From: Kribbella solani
GTDB taxonomy: Bacteria > Actinomycetota > Actinomycetes > Propionibacteriales > Kribbellaceae
NCBI RefSeq assembly: GCF_014205295.1
Contig: NZ_JACHNF010000001.1
Location: 7,564,001-7,628,000, forward strand
Direction: 5' to 3'
Length of the DNA: 64,000 bases
Below, one piece after another: positions 25,367-34,090 of this stretch (the first letter of the stretch is position 1; each line of letters opens with the position of its first letter). The notes under the pieces were generated by a model. The model saw only the letters and a list, made by a program, of their open reading frames with translations, was not told the origin of the DNA and did not search any database. Made by a program: the position numbers and the translations under genes.

Positions 25367-26512
25367 TCACCACTCCGCGAACGAGCCGTCAGCGTGCGTC
25401 CACACCGGGTTGCGCCAGGCGTGACCGGTGCGGTCCGCGGCGCGTACGGCCGTCTCGTCGACCGTGATGCCCAGCCCGGGACGCGGATTCCAGACCGCAT
25501 GACCGTCGACCCAGGTGAACGGACCAGGATCGACAACGTACGAGGTCAGGTCGCTGTTCACGTTGTAGTGAATGCCCCGGCTCTGCTCCTGGATCAGCAG
25601 GTTCGGGGTCGCGAACGACACTTGCAACGATGCCGCCAGCGAGATCGGACCGAGTGGGCAGTGCGGTGCAAGTAGCGCGCCGTGAGCGTCCGCGAGTACG
25701 GCGATCCGCCGCAGCTCCGAAATCCCGCCGGCGTGCGAGACATCGGGTTGTACGACCGCGACGCCGGCGTTCAACGGGGCAAGGAATTCCGAACGGTGAA
25801 AGAGCCGTTCGCCGAGCGCGACCGGAACGGACGAGGTGGCAACGACCTCGGCCAGATGCGCCAGCTGCTCCGGCAGCACGGGTTCCTCGACGAACAGCGG
25901 GTGCAAGTCCTCGACCGCATGCAGAATCCGTCGCGCCGCGGCCACGCCGACGCGTCCGTGCAGGTCGATCGCGACATCGCGATCATCGCCGAGCACCGCC
26001 CGGGCGGCGGCGAGCCGGGACACGATGTCGTTGATCTCGGCAACGGATGGCGAGGGCCGGACCTTCCCGCTGGCGTTCATCTTCACGGCCGTCATCCCGG
26101 CCTCCACCTGCGCGGCGACGGCCTCACTGATCGCGGACGGTTCGTCGCCACCGACCCACGCGTACACGCGGACGCGATCGCGGACCCGGCCGCCGAGGAG
26201 CGCGGCGACCGGCGCGCCGTACACCTGGCCGGCGAGGTCCCACAGGGCCTGGTCGAGACCGGCGACCGCGCTGCTCAGCACCGGGCCGCCGCGGTAGAAG
26301 CCGCCTTTCGTCAACACCTGCCAGTGCCGCTCGATCTGCAACGGGTCCTGGCCGATCAGGTACTCCGCGAGTACGTCGACGGCGGCGCGGACGACCTCGG
26401 CGCGGCCTTCGACCACCGGTTCGCCCCAGCCGACCACGCCGTCGCTTGTCTCGACCCGGCAGAACAGCCAGCGCGGCGGAACCAGGAACGTCTCGATCCG
26501 CTCGATCTTCAC
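25367..26512 (-). CDS. dgoD: D-galactonate dehydratase
   Basis: 381 residues, enolase superfamily (mandelate racemase group). The N-terminus KIERIETFLVPPRWLFCRVE and GGFYRGGPVLSSAVAGLDQA closely follow the GalD family. Metal ligands Asp183, Glu209 and Glu235 and the bases His185 and His284 sit at the family's spacing. It dehydrates D-galactonate to 2-keto-3-deoxygalactonate, second step of the DeLey-Doudoroff pathway. GTG 26512 overlaps the GntR stop (GTGA), so regulator, dehydratase and mutarotase-like gene are one coupled operon with the SDR. Confidence 0.92.
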   Translation of the reverse strand: MKIERIETFLVPPRWLFCRVETSDGVVGWGEPVVEGRAEVVRAAVDVLAEYLIGQDPLQIERHWQVLTKGGFYRGGPVLSSAVAGLDQALWDLAGQVYGAPVAALLGGRVRDRVRVYAWVGGDEPSAISEAVAAQVEAGMTAVKMNASGKVRPSPSVAEINDIVSRLAAARAVLGDDRDVAIDLHGRVGVAAARRILHAVEDLHPLFVEEPVLPEQLAHLAEVVATSSVPVALGERLFHRSEFLAPLNAGVAVVQPDVSHAGGISELRRIAVLADAHGALLAPHCPLGPISLAASLQVSFATPNLLIQEQSRGIHYNVNSDLTSYVVDPGPFTWVDGHAVWNPRPGLGITVDETAVRAADRTGHAWRNPVWTHADGSFAEW

Positions 26513-27225
26513 CGCTGCCTCCGCTTCGAGCTGCGTACTTCGGTCAGGTCGTCGGCCGATCTCGCCAGCAGCTCCCGCATCGCGAGCTCGGCTCCGTCCG
26601 GATCGTGCGCGCGGATCGCGTCGACCACGCGGCGGTGGCTCGGCACCGGATCGGCCGCCGGTTTCGCCTTGTGGACAAGGCGATCGCGGTCCGCGAGTCC
26701 CGATTCCATGATCACTTCCAGTTTGGTCAGCAGCTCGTTTCCAGTTGCCGCGAGCAACGTTCGGTGGAACGCCAGGTCCGCGGCGGCCGCGGCGTGATGG
26801 TCGCGCGCCGAGTCCATCGCCGCGAGGGCCTCGTCCAGCGCGGCCAGGTGCGTCGCCTCGCCACGCAGCGCGGCCAGTCGCGCCGCGGCGGGTTCCACGA
26901 TGCCGCGTACCTCATGCAGGTCCTCGAGCAGGCCGGGACGGGTATCGGCGTCGGTGACGCGCCAGCGGATCACGTCCGGGTCGAGCAGATTCCAGTCCGC
27001 GCGCGGCCGGACGTACGTGCCGCGCTTCTGCCGCGCATCGACCAGACCCTTGGCGGTCAGTACTTTCAGCGCCTCGCGGACCGCGGTCAGGCTGACGCCG
27101 AGCTCGGACTGCAGCTCGGCGATGTTGATCGTCGCACCTTCCGGCACCTGCCCGGACAGAATCCGGCGCGCCAGTTCCTCCACGATCTGCCCGTGCAGGC
27201 CGCGCGCCACCACCCGATTCGTCAC
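26509..27225 (-). CDS. GntR-family regulator, FadR/FCD subfamily
   Basis: 238 residues. Winged HTH at about 10-75 (LHGQIVEELARRILSGQVPE, then NIAELQSELGVSLTAVREAL). The FCD ligand domain follows (about 90-225) with metal-binding candidates in RDHHAAAAADLAFHRTLLAA and SHRRVVDAI. GTG 27225 overlaps the SDR stop and has AAGGA upstream. Family members sense sugar acids; here galactonate or KDG-type acids are the likely effector. It probably controls its own operon and the palindromes at 22630-22664. Confidence 0.9.
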   Translation of the reverse strand: MTNRVVARGLHGQIVEELARRILSGQVPEGATINIAELQSELGVSLTAVREALKVLTAKGLVDARQKRGTYVRPRADWNLLDPDVIRWRVTDADTRPGLLEDLHEVRGIVEPAAARLAALRGEATHLAALDEALAAMDSARDHHAAAAADLAFHRTLLAATGNELLTKLEVIMESGLADRDRLVHKAKPAADPVPSHRRVVDAIRAHDPDGAELAMRELLARSADDLTEVRSSKRRQR

Positions 27226-27944
27226 GCGGAGTCCTTCATCGCGGACCATCCGCCGTCGACGACCAGGCTGGCGGCGGTCACGTACGACGCTTCCGCCGAC
27301 AGCAGGAACGTCACCGCCCTGGCGACCTCGTCCGGTTCGCCGAGCCGGCCGATCGCGGTCGCCTGCGCGCTGCGCTTCAGGTCCTCCGGCCCGTACCGGT
27401 CCCAGGCGGCGGTCAGGATCGGGCCGGGCAGAACGGAGTTCACCCGGATCTGCCCGCCGTACTCGACCCCGAGCTGGCGGGCGAGCGCGACCAAAGCACC
27501 CTTGCTTGCCGCGTACGCCGCGTGGCCGGGGATGCCCGCCAACGCGTGCACCGACGAGATGAGTACGACCGAGCCGTCGCCGGCCGCGAGATCGTCGTGC
27601 AAGGTACGGAACCCGAGGAACGCGGCCGACAGGTTCACATCGAGCTGCCGCTGCCAGGACGCCGGCGTCATCTCATGCGCCGGCCGAACGTCGGAGATGT
27701 ACGCATTGCTGACGAGCCCGTTGATCCGCCCGAGCTCATCGCGCCCGCGGGACAGTACTTCCGCCCAGGTGTCCGGCGCCGAGACGTCGCCGACGACAGC
27801 GATCGTCTGCCCCGGCACCTCCGGACACGGATGAACGTCGACCTGCACCACCCGCGCACCCTCGGCGACTGCCTGGGCGACGCAAGCCGCCCCGATCCCC
27901 GACGCGGCCCCGGTCACCACGATCACCCGCTCACCCAGCCGCAC
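27222..27944 (-). CDS. SDR-family dehydrogenase, probable galactose/aldose dehydrogenase
   Basis: 240 residues. Cofactor motif VTGAASGIGAACV at 10-22 and Asp36 in VVQVDVHP predict NAD preference. The catalytic Ser/Tyr/Lys are in SSVHALAGIPGHAAYAASKG. The usual NNAG is replaced by SNAY. It ends with VVDGGWSAMKDSA. As first gene of the dgoD operon it would oxidise D-galactose (or a related sugar such as L-fucose) to the lactone. GTG 27944 has AGGAGG five bases upstream. Confidence 0.88.
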   Translation of the reverse strand: MRLGERVIVVTGAASGIGAACVAQAVAEGARVVQVDVHPCPEVPGQTIAVVGDVSAPDTWAEVLSRGRDELGRINGLVSNAYISDVRPAHEMTPASWQRQLDVNLSAAFLGFRTLHDDLAAGDGSVVLISSVHALAGIPGHAAYAASKGALVALARQLGVEYGGQIRVNSVLPGPILTAAWDRYGPEDLKRSAQATAIGRLGEPDEVARAVTFLLSAEASYVTAASLVVDGGWSAMKDSA

Positions 27945-27962
27945 CAGCGCCTCCTGTACTCA

Positions 27963-27976
27963 TAATTTAGGAATTA
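27963..27976. promoter_or_regulatory. Palindrome upstream of the SDR-GntR-dgoD operon
   Basis: TAATT-TAGG-AATTA in an AT-rich patch (27961-27981) just upstream of the SDR start and 3' of GH20. Its AT content is striking in this genome; it may combine a -10 region and a GntR operator. Confidence 0.45.
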
Positions 27977-28013
27977 ATATGCCAGCCCTTCAACCACCAC
28001 CGCAAGCTGCCGA

Positions 28014-29600
28014 TCACTGCCAGGGGATCTCGGTTGAGTGGTGCCAGGTCCAGGTGCGGTGGCGCCAGGTGGGGGATTGCTGGGCCAGGCGCGTGGCGTA
28101 CGCCGGCCAGTCGGTTGGGGTGTGGTGGGACCAGGCCTTTTCGGCGGCGCCGGGGAGGCGGGGGAGGAGCATCAGCTCCAGGTCCTCTGAGCTGAGGATG
28201 GTTTCGCACCAGATCGCCGCCTCGACGCCGACGAGTTGGTCGGTCGAGGTGACACCTGGTGTGTTCTCGACCGGGTCCCAGGAGATGCCGTCGCGAAGGG
28301 TGGCGGGTCCGTAGAACTCCAGGCCCAGTCGCTTGCGGGCTTCCTCCTGCGCCGGGTCGGACGACGGGTCGCCGTGCGGGCGGTCGAAGTACACCCACGT
28401 GGTCGGCGAGGCGATCAGGCGCGTACCGGCCGCGAGTGCTTTCGGCGCGTCCAACTTCGCCTTCTGGAAGTGCTCCAGCAGCATCGGCAGCACGTTCTCC
28501 GGAAGGCGTGGCGCGTTGCCGGTGTCCATCGCGTCGACGTCGATGCTGATCCAGTACTGCGCCACGTCGTCCGGGCCGGTCGCGCCGCGGGCGATCTCCT
28601 GCCAGCCGACAACCTTCTTCCCACGGGCGCGGACGAGCGCGGCGGCTCGCTCGACAAAGGCCGCGTGATCCTCGTCGGGCATCCCCCAGGTCTCGTCGCC
28701 GCCGATGTGTACGTACGCGCTCTGCGGGAACTGCGGGATGACAGCATCCAGTACGTCCTCGACGAACGCCCAGGTCTCGGCGCGATCCGGTTGGAGCGCG
28801 TTCAGCGGGACGGAGTTTCCGTCGCCGAAGTCGATGCTGCGCAGCTCGGTCGGCGCCAGTTCCGGGTACGCGGCGAACACGGCCGTGGTGTGGCCGGGCA
28901 TGTCGATCTCGGGTACGACGGTCACGTACCGCTCGGCCGCGTACTGTACGAGCTCGGCCAGCTCCGCCTGGCTGTAGTACCCACCGGGGCGATCGCCGAG
29001 CGCGCCGCGGGCGCCGACCTCGGTCAAAGCGGGACGGGACGGTACTTCGACGCGCCAGCCCTGGTCGTCGGTCAGGTGCAAGTGGAGGACGTTCAGCTTG
29101 TACAGGGCGAGCATGTCGATGACCCGGCGTACCTCGTCAGGTCCGTGGAACGTCCGGACCACGTCGAACGACAGCCCGCGCCACGCGAAGCGCGGTCCGT
29201 CGGCGATGCGGGTCGCGGGTAGTACCGCGCTGCCGTCCTGCAGGTGCGCGGAGATGAGTTGGCGCAGCGAGGTCAGGCCGCGGTGGACCGCTTCGGGGGT
29301 CGGGCCCCAGACGCGGATGCCTTCGCCGGTGATCTCCAGGCCGTGCCGCTCGTCCACGGATTCGCCGTCGGCGCGCAGCCCGGCGACCGGGTCAACCTCG
29401 TCGACCGGCTCGATCGCGAGGGTGATGCCCGCGGTGCCGGTGAGTTCCAGCCCGGTGTCCAGTGCCACGTCCTGGATGAAGCGGGTCGCGGGTCCGGCGA
29501 GTTCGGGAGTGGTGACGGTGATGCCGGTCGTGGCGGTCAGGGTGTACGTGCCGTCGGCGGCTGTGGTCTGCGCGGGCGCGGGGATCACGGGAAGGCTCAT
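28014..29600 (-). CDS. Beta-N-acetylhexosaminidase, GH20
   Basis: 528 residues. An N-terminal GH20b domain (about 10-130) precedes a TIM barrel with RGLSFDVVRTFHGPDEVRR, LHLHLTDDQGWRVE and the catalytic Asp-Glu pair in YVHIGGDETWGMP near 315. WAVE-like tryptophans VGVEAAIWCETI line the site. It removes terminal GlcNAc or GalNAc. No signal peptide is visible, so it is probably cytoplasmic. ATG 29600 has no ribosome site; longer starts add only a short tail. Its neighbours (sialidase, galactose operon, nagB) suggest joint breakdown of glycoprotein or glycolipid sugars. Confidence 0.93.
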   Translation of the reverse strand: MSLPVIPAPAQTTAADGTYTLTATTGITVTTPELAGPATRFIQDVALDTGLELTGTAGITLAIEPVDEVDPVAGLRADGESVDERHGLEITGEGIRVWGPTPEAVHRGLTSLRQLISAHLQDGSAVLPATRIADGPRFAWRGLSFDVVRTFHGPDEVRRVIDMLALYKLNVLHLHLTDDQGWRVEVPSRPALTEVGARGALGDRPGGYYSQAELAELVQYAAERYVTVVPEIDMPGHTTAVFAAYPELAPTELRSIDFGDGNSVPLNALQPDRAETWAFVEDVLDAVIPQFPQSAYVHIGGDETWGMPDEDHAAFVERAAALVRARGKKVVGWQEIARGATGPDDVAQYWISIDVDAMDTGNAPRLPENVLPMLLEHFQKAKLDAPKALAAGTRLIASPTTWVYFDRPHGDPSSDPAQEEARKRLGLEFYGPATLRDGISWDPVENTPGVTSTDQLVGVEAAIWCETILSSEDLELMLLPRLPGAAEKAWSHHTPTDWPAYATRLAQQSPTWRHRTWTWHHSTEIPWQ

Positions 29601-29764
29601 CCGACGAGTTTGCGGCAAGACCACGAGGCGGGACAGGCCTCGGAGCAGGCTCGGCAGATTCTTTCCGGGTTAACCGACTCGCCGTTCGATGGTGACATGA
29701 CGGCCATCATGGTGCAGTCTCCTTCTGTCGGATCATGCTTGTTTCTATCGCCAAGGAGACAATT

Positions 29765-31513
29765 ATGCGCAGAACCGCCGCCGTGCTGTCGGCTGCGCTG
29801 ATCGCCGGCCTCGTGCCTGCGGCAGCGCACGCCGCGCCCCCACCGGTTCCCGTGCAACTGGTGTCCATCACCGACTTCCACGGTTACCTGCGGCCGCCGA
29901 CGCCCGCCGACGGCGGCACCATCGCCGGCCCGGACGGCGCCACCCAGGTCGTCGGCGGTGCCGCGTACCTGGCCACGCACCTGAACGAGATCCGCGCCGG
30001 CAAGAAGAACTCGATCTTCTTCACCGACGGCGACAACTTCTCCGGCTGGCCGTTCGAGGTGGACGTGCACGCCGACGAACCGACGATCGAGGTACTGAAC
30101 GCGCTCGGCGTCGAGTTCTCCAGCGTCGGCAACCACGAGCTGGACGTGTCGAGGAGCTTCCTGGTCGACCACATGGAGAAGGGCAAGTGCTTCGGCAAGG
30201 TCGGGGTGGACAGCTGCTTCACCGACTCGACCGGCCGGCGGTTCCACGGTGCCGACTTCGACTTCCAGTCGGCGAACATCGTCGACGCCAAGGGCAAGAC
30301 CATCGTCGCGCCGTACACGATCCGGATGGTGAAGGACCGCGGCCGGACGTACCCGATCGGCTTCATCGGCCTGACCGTTCCGGACACACCGGTCGGCTCC
30401 ACGTCGTACCAGCCGGATCTGAAGGCGCTGGACCAGGTCGAGTCCGCGAACCGGGCGGCCGCCGAGCTGACCAAGCGCGGTGTGAAGGCGATCGTGCTGA
30501 ACATGCACGACGGCGGTACGGACGCGTCGGCGACGTACGACAACTGCGTGAACCCGACCGGACCGGCGTTCGACGTGGCGCGGCAGGTGACGCCCGACAT
30601 CGACGCGATCGTCACCGGGCACTGGCATGCCGCGTTCAACTGCAGCATCCCCGACCCGGCCGGGAACCCGCGCCCGGTCGTCGAGGCGGCGAACCACGGG
30701 CGGCTGATCAGCGAGATCAACCTGCAGCTCGACCCGCGCAGCGGTGAGGTGCTGCGGGACAAGACCACGTCGGTGAACCACGCGGTCACCCGTGACGTCA
30801 CGCCGGACCCGAAGATCCAGAAGATCGTCGACTACTGGGCCGCGGCGGGCGACCGGAAGTACGCCGAGCCGGTCGCGACGATCACCGGAGACTTCACGCG
30901 TACGCCGAACGCTGTCGGTGAGAGCACGATGGCCGACCTCGGGGCGGACGTGCACCTCTGGACCGCTCGGCAGAACGGGCCGGCTGACCTCGGGGTGATC
31001 GCCGCCAAGCCGGCCACCGGGTCGACGGCGGTCCGTGGCGACCTGCTGGTTGCCGCGAGCAACAAGCCGGGCGACGCCAACGGCCGGGTGCTGCTGGGCG
31101 AGTCGTGGGACGCGTACGGGTACGGCAACCCGGTGCTGACGGTCAGCCTGACCGGCGCGCAGCTGGATGCGGTCCTCGAACAGCAGTGGCAGCCGCAGGC
31201 GAACGGCACGGTGAAGTTCGCGCCGCTCGCGCTGTCGTCCAACGTCAAGTACGCGTTCGACGCGAGCCGTCCGGTCGGTGACCGGATCGATCCGGCCGAT
31301 GTGAAGCTCGACGGCGTCGCGCTGGACCCGGTGAAGACGTACCGGGTCGCGGCGCTCGCCTACACGGTGATCGGCGCTGACGGGTACTCGGCGTTCAAGG
31401 CGTACACGAACCCGGTCCGCAACAACACGGACCACGAAACGTTCGCCTCGTACCTCCGTACCCACAAGACGCTGACCCCGGCGCCGCTGGACCGGGTGAC
31501 GCAGAAGGGCTAG
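29765..31513 (+). CDS. Secreted 5'-nucleotidase / 2',3'-cyclic phosphodiesterase family protein (UshA-like)
   Basis: 582 residues. Signal peptide 1-23 ending AAHA. The calcineurin-like metallophosphatase domain (about 30-330) has metal sites DFHGYL, FFTDGDNFSG, VGNHELD, MHDGG and GHWHAAFN. The 5'-nucleotidase C-terminal domain (about 370-550) has the nucleotide-stacking part ending in VIGADGYSAF. It would hydrolyse extracellular nucleotides and nucleotide-like phosphoesters for phosphate and nucleoside recovery. ATG 29765 has AAGGAG six bases upstream, which rules out ATG 29735. A long hairpin terminator follows. Confidence 0.94.
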   Translation: MRRTAAVLSAALIAGLVPAAAHAAPPPVPVQLVSITDFHGYLRPPTPADGGTIAGPDGATQVVGGAAYLATHLNEIRAGKKNSIFFTDGDNFSGWPFEVDVHADEPTIEVLNALGVEFSSVGNHELDVSRSFLVDHMEKGKCFGKVGVDSCFTDSTGRRFHGADFDFQSANIVDAKGKTIVAPYTIRMVKDRGRTYPIGFIGLTVPDTPVGSTSYQPDLKALDQVESANRAAAELTKRGVKAIVLNMHDGGTDASATYDNCVNPTGPAFDVARQVTPDIDAIVTGHWHAAFNCSIPDPAGNPRPVVEAANHGRLISEINLQLDPRSGEVLRDKTTSVNHAVTRDVTPDPKIQKIVDYWAAAGDRKYAEPVATITGDFTRTPNAVGESTMADLGADVHLWTARQNGPADLGVIAAKPATGSTAVRGDLLVAASNKPGDANGRVLLGESWDAYGYGNPVLTVSLTGAQLDAVLEQQWQPQANGTVKFAPLALSSNVKYAFDASRPVGDRIDPADVKLDGVALDPVKTYRVAALAYTVIGADGYSAFKAYTNPVRNNTDHETFASYLRTHKTLTPAPLDRVTQKG

Positions 31514-31518
31514 CCGCC

Positions 31519-31559
31519 AAATCCGGCAGGTCGACAGGAGCAGTCGACCTGCCGGATTT
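31519..31559. terminator. Bidirectional terminator between nucleotidase and GH16 genes
   Basis: Perfect 17-bp stem (arms 31519-31535 and 31543-31559) with a 7-base loop, flanked by AAA on one side and TTT on the other; it lies between two convergent stops. Confidence 0.85.
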
Positions 31560-31565
31560 CGGCTA

Positions 31566-32399
31566 CTACGTGGTGACGCGGACGTAGTCGACGGTCATGG
31601 TTTGGGGCAGTTGGGTGGTGCCGTCCGGGTAGCCGGGCCAGTAGCCGCCGACTGCCAGGTTCAGGATCATGAAGAACGGGTGGTTGAAGACCCAGGTGTT
31701 GCCGTTCAGATCCGCGGGCGTACGGCGCTGGTACTGCACGCCGTCCACGTACCAGGTGATCGAGTCCGGCGCCCAGTCCACCGCGAAGGTGTGGAAATCG
31801 TCCGCGAAGGACCAGCCGTTCGGATGGTTGTACGCGGCACCGATCCCGCCCGCGCCCGAATAGCCGGGCCCGTGAATGGTGCCGTGGACGGTGGCCGGCT
31901 CCCGGCCGATGTTCTCCATGATGTCGATCTCGCCGTCGTTCGGCCAGTTGCCGCCGCCGAGCATCCAGAAGGCCGGCCAGATCCCTTGCCCGCGCGGAAT
32001 CTTGATCCGCGCCTCGAACCGGCCGTATGTGTGGGTGAAGGTCTGTGCGGTCAGCAGCCGCGCCGACGTGTACTGGCACGGGCCGTAGTGGCACTGATAG
32101 CCACCGTTCTCCTGGCGCGCGGTGATGACCAGATTGCCGTTGCCGTCGAGCGCCGAGTTGCGGGTGCTGTTGGTGTAGTACTCCATCTCGTTGTTGCCCC
32201 AGCCGTTGCCGCCGATGTCGTACCGCCACTTGGCGGGATCGGGGGCCTGACCGGCCGGGCCGTCGAAGTTGTCCTCCCAGACCGTCGCGGTCTGGGCCGC
32301 GGCAGCCTGCTGATGGCCGGTCGCGGCCGGCTGGAGGAGGGCGGTGCCGACTGCGACGGCACCGATCGCGACGAATGCGAGCACGCGGGAACGCTGCAT
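31566..32399 (-). CDS. Secreted GH16 endo-beta-1,3-glucanase-type glycosidase
   Basis: 277 residues. Signal peptide at about 1-35 ending in QQAAAAQ. The beta-jelly roll carries the catalytic GEIDIMENIG, with nucleophile Glu157, Asp159 and acid/base Glu162. KWRYDIGGNGWGNNEMEYYT and WPAFWMLGG are typical of laminarinases (GH16_3). It would cut beta-1,3-glucans such as fungal wall polymers outside the cell. ATG 32399 has GAGGT upstream. A LacI-type operator lies in its promoter region. Confidence 0.94.
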   Translation of the reverse strand: MQRSRVLAFVAIGAVAVGTALLQPAATGHQQAAAAQTATVWEDNFDGPAGQAPDPAKWRYDIGGNGWGNNEMEYYTNSTRNSALDGNGNLVITARQENGGYQCHYGPCQYTSARLLTAQTFTHTYGRFEARIKIPRGQGIWPAFWMLGGGNWPNDGEIDIMENIGREPATVHGTIHGPGYSGAGGIGAAYNHPNGWSFADDFHTFAVDWAPDSITWYVDGVQYQRRTPADLNGNTWVFNHPFFMILNLAVGGYWPGYPDGTTQLPQTMTVDYVRVTT

Positions 32400-32456
32400 G
32401 ACTACCTCATTTCCGGGGGCGTCTGAATGAGGATGCTGCTTGCGCGGCAGCGTGTC

Positions 32457-32472
32457 ATGAGAACGCTCTCAT
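32457..32472. promoter_or_regulatory. LacI-type operator upstream of the GH16 gene
   Basis: ATGAGAACGCTCTCAT, a CG-centred near-perfect palindrome of the kind bound by LacI-family regulators of polysaccharide-degrading enzymes in actinobacteria. No LacI gene is in the window. Confidence 0.6.
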
Positions 32473-32491
32473 CGCAACCCCGAAGCGGAAT

Positions 32492-32528
32492 TTGACCCTC
32501 CGGTTACCGGAGGGTGGAAGCTTGTCGC
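32492..32528 (+). promoter_or_regulatory. MerR-type promoter and operator
   Basis: TTGACC (-35, 32492-32497) overlaps the palindrome ACCCTCCGG-TTA-CCGGAGGGT (32495-32515). A 19-bp spacer puts the -10 at 32517-32522 and the transcript start on the ATG at 32529, the overlong-spacer layout of MerR-activated promoters. Confidence 0.75.
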
Positions 32529-33344
32529 ATGACGGCGACGGTGACGGTGGGGGAGTTCTCGCGACTCACCCACCTGAGTGTGAAGACCCTGCACCACTAC
32601 CACGAGATCGGCCTGCTCGCGCCGGTTTCGGTCGATGCCTCCTCCGGCTACCGGCGGTACGGCACCGGCCAGGTGGAGACCGCGCTGCTGATCCGCCGGC
32701 TGCGGTTGTTGCGGATGCCGCTGCCGGATGTACGCGCCGTGGTCGAAGCGGGTGAAGGTACCGCCCGGGAGGAGACCCTCCGTACGCACCTGGAACGGAT
32801 GGAACGAGAGCTTGCCCAGACACGTGACGTGGTGGCGTCGCTGCGCGAACTGCTGACGCCGGGGCGGCCGGTGCTCGACGTCGAGTACCGCTTCATTCCG
32901 CCGTTCCGGGCGTACGGCGTCCGTGGTCAGGTGCCGCGTGACGGCATCGGCCCGTGGTGCGAGTACGCCTTCGGGCGGCTCGGCGCGGTCACCGGTGACA
33001 TCTTCGCGACCTCGGGCGCGACGTACAGCGATGAGTTCTTCACCGACGACGAGGGTGAGGTGCTGGCGTTCCATCCGGTGCCGCTGGACCAGCCCCCGGC
33101 CGACGGCGTCGAGCTCGTCGACCTGTCCGGCGGATACTTCGCGATCGCCGTGCACAGCGGGCCGATGACCGATTTCGACCGTACGTACGGCGCGCTCGGC
33201 AGCCACGTCGCGGAGTACTGCGAGGTGGCGCCGGGACCGATCCGTGAGCTGTACCCGATCGGGCCGGGTGATGCACCAGACCCGGCCGATTACCGAACCG
33301 AAGTCTGCTGGCCGATCCAGCGGATTCCTGTACTGAAAGGCTGA
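32529..33344 (+). CDS. MerR-family regulator with GyrI-like effector domain
   Basis: 271 residues. MerR HTH at 4-75 (TVGEFSRLTHLSVKTLHHYH, then YRRYGTGQVETALLIRRL), a coiled linker helix (about 80-120, THLERMERELAQTRDVVASL) and a GyrI-like ligand domain (about 125-270), the arrangement of BmrR/TipA-type multidrug sensors. ATG 32529 is inferred leaderless. The palindrome in the promoter implies autoregulation; the VOC protein gene follows three bases after the stop and is co-regulated. Confidence 0.9.
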   Translation: MTATVTVGEFSRLTHLSVKTLHHYHEIGLLAPVSVDASSGYRRYGTGQVETALLIRRLRLLRMPLPDVRAVVEAGEGTAREETLRTHLERMERELAQTRDVVASLRELLTPGRPVLDVEYRFIPPFRAYGVRGQVPRDGIGPWCEYAFGRLGAVTGDIFATSGATYSDEFFTDDEGEVLAFHPVPLDQPPADGVELVDLSGGYFAIAVHSGPMTDFDRTYGALGSHVAEYCEVAPGPIRELYPIGPGDAPDPADYRTEVCWPIQRIPVLKG

Positions 33345-33347
33345 GAA

Positions 33348-33701
33348 ATGTCCGTGACATTGGAGAACATCGCCGTCGACTGTACTGACGCGCAGACCCT
33401 GGCCACCTTCTGGGCGGCCGTCTTCTCCACCGAAGTAGATGCTGATGGCAACCAGTTCTTCGCGACCGTGAACCGGGCCGCGGCCGGGCCGACGATGATG
33501 TTCCTGCAGGTGCCCGAGCCGCGGAACGGGAAGAACCGGCTGCACCTCGACCTGGTCGCCAGTGACTGGGCCGCCGAGGTCGACCGGCTGGTCGGGCTGG
33601 GCGCGAAGCGGCTGGACGAGCACAACGAGTACGGCACGCACTGGATCACGCTGACCGACCCCGAGGGCAACGTGTTCGACGTCGCGGAACAGCACGGCTG
33701 A
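33348..33701 (+). CDS. VOC-family (glyoxalase/bleomycin-resistance-like) protein
   Basis: 117 residues with a vicinal oxygen chelate fold: VTLENIAVDCTDAQTLATFW at the start, KNRLHLDLVASDWAAEVDRL in the middle, and THWITLTDPEGNVFDVAEQ at the end. Candidate metal ligands are the His in LHLDL and late Glu. It may bind or modify a toxic compound sensed by the upstream MerR regulator. AAAGG lies eight bases before ATG. Confidence 0.88.
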   Translation: MSVTLENIAVDCTDAQTLATFWAAVFSTEVDADGNQFFATVNRAAAGPTMMFLQVPEPRNGKNRLHLDLVASDWAAEVDRLVGLGAKRLDEHNEYGTHWITLTDPEGNVFDVAEQHG

Positions 33702-33756
33702 GCCGCAGGGCTTGATCGCGTGCCGCGGTCGCGCGTGCGGCGTGGCGAGGCGTACC

Positions 33757-34062
33757 TCAGTCCATTCGGTCGAGGTGCGCCTCGAGCGCGTCCAGCCGGC
33801 CGCGCCACAGGTCGCGGTACGGCTCCAGCCAGGCGTCGAGCTCGGCCAGCGGCGCCGGCCGCAGCTTGTACCAGCGGCGTTGCGCGTCGTGGCGTACTTC
33901 GACCAGGCCGGCGTCGCGCAGTACCTTCAGGTGCTTGGACACGGCGGGCTGACTGAGCGAGAGCGCGTCGACGAGTTCGCCGACCGGACGTTCGCCGGTG
34001 CGCAACAGGTCGAGGATCTCCCGCCGCCGCGGCTCCGCCAGCACCTCGAACGTAGTTGCCAT
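33757..34062 (-). CDS. ArsR-family winged-helix regulator
   Basis: 101 residues. FEVLAEPRRREILDLLRTGE, then ELVDALSLSQPAVSKHLKVL (recognition helix) and a wing VEVRHDAQRRWYKLRP. No metal-binding cysteines, so it belongs to the non-metal ArsR subgroup that usually sits with SRPBCC or hydrolase genes; no such partner is next to it here. Single gene between convergent VOC and a TetR gene. Confidence 0.9.
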   Translation of the reverse strand: MATTFEVLAEPRRREILDLLRTGERPVGELVDALSLSQPAVSKHLKVLRDAGLVEVRHDAQRRWYKLRPAPLAELDAWLEPYRDLWRGRLDALEAHLDRMD

Positions 34063-34090
34063 ACCAGGAATATAACCCGGCCCGGCGGGT

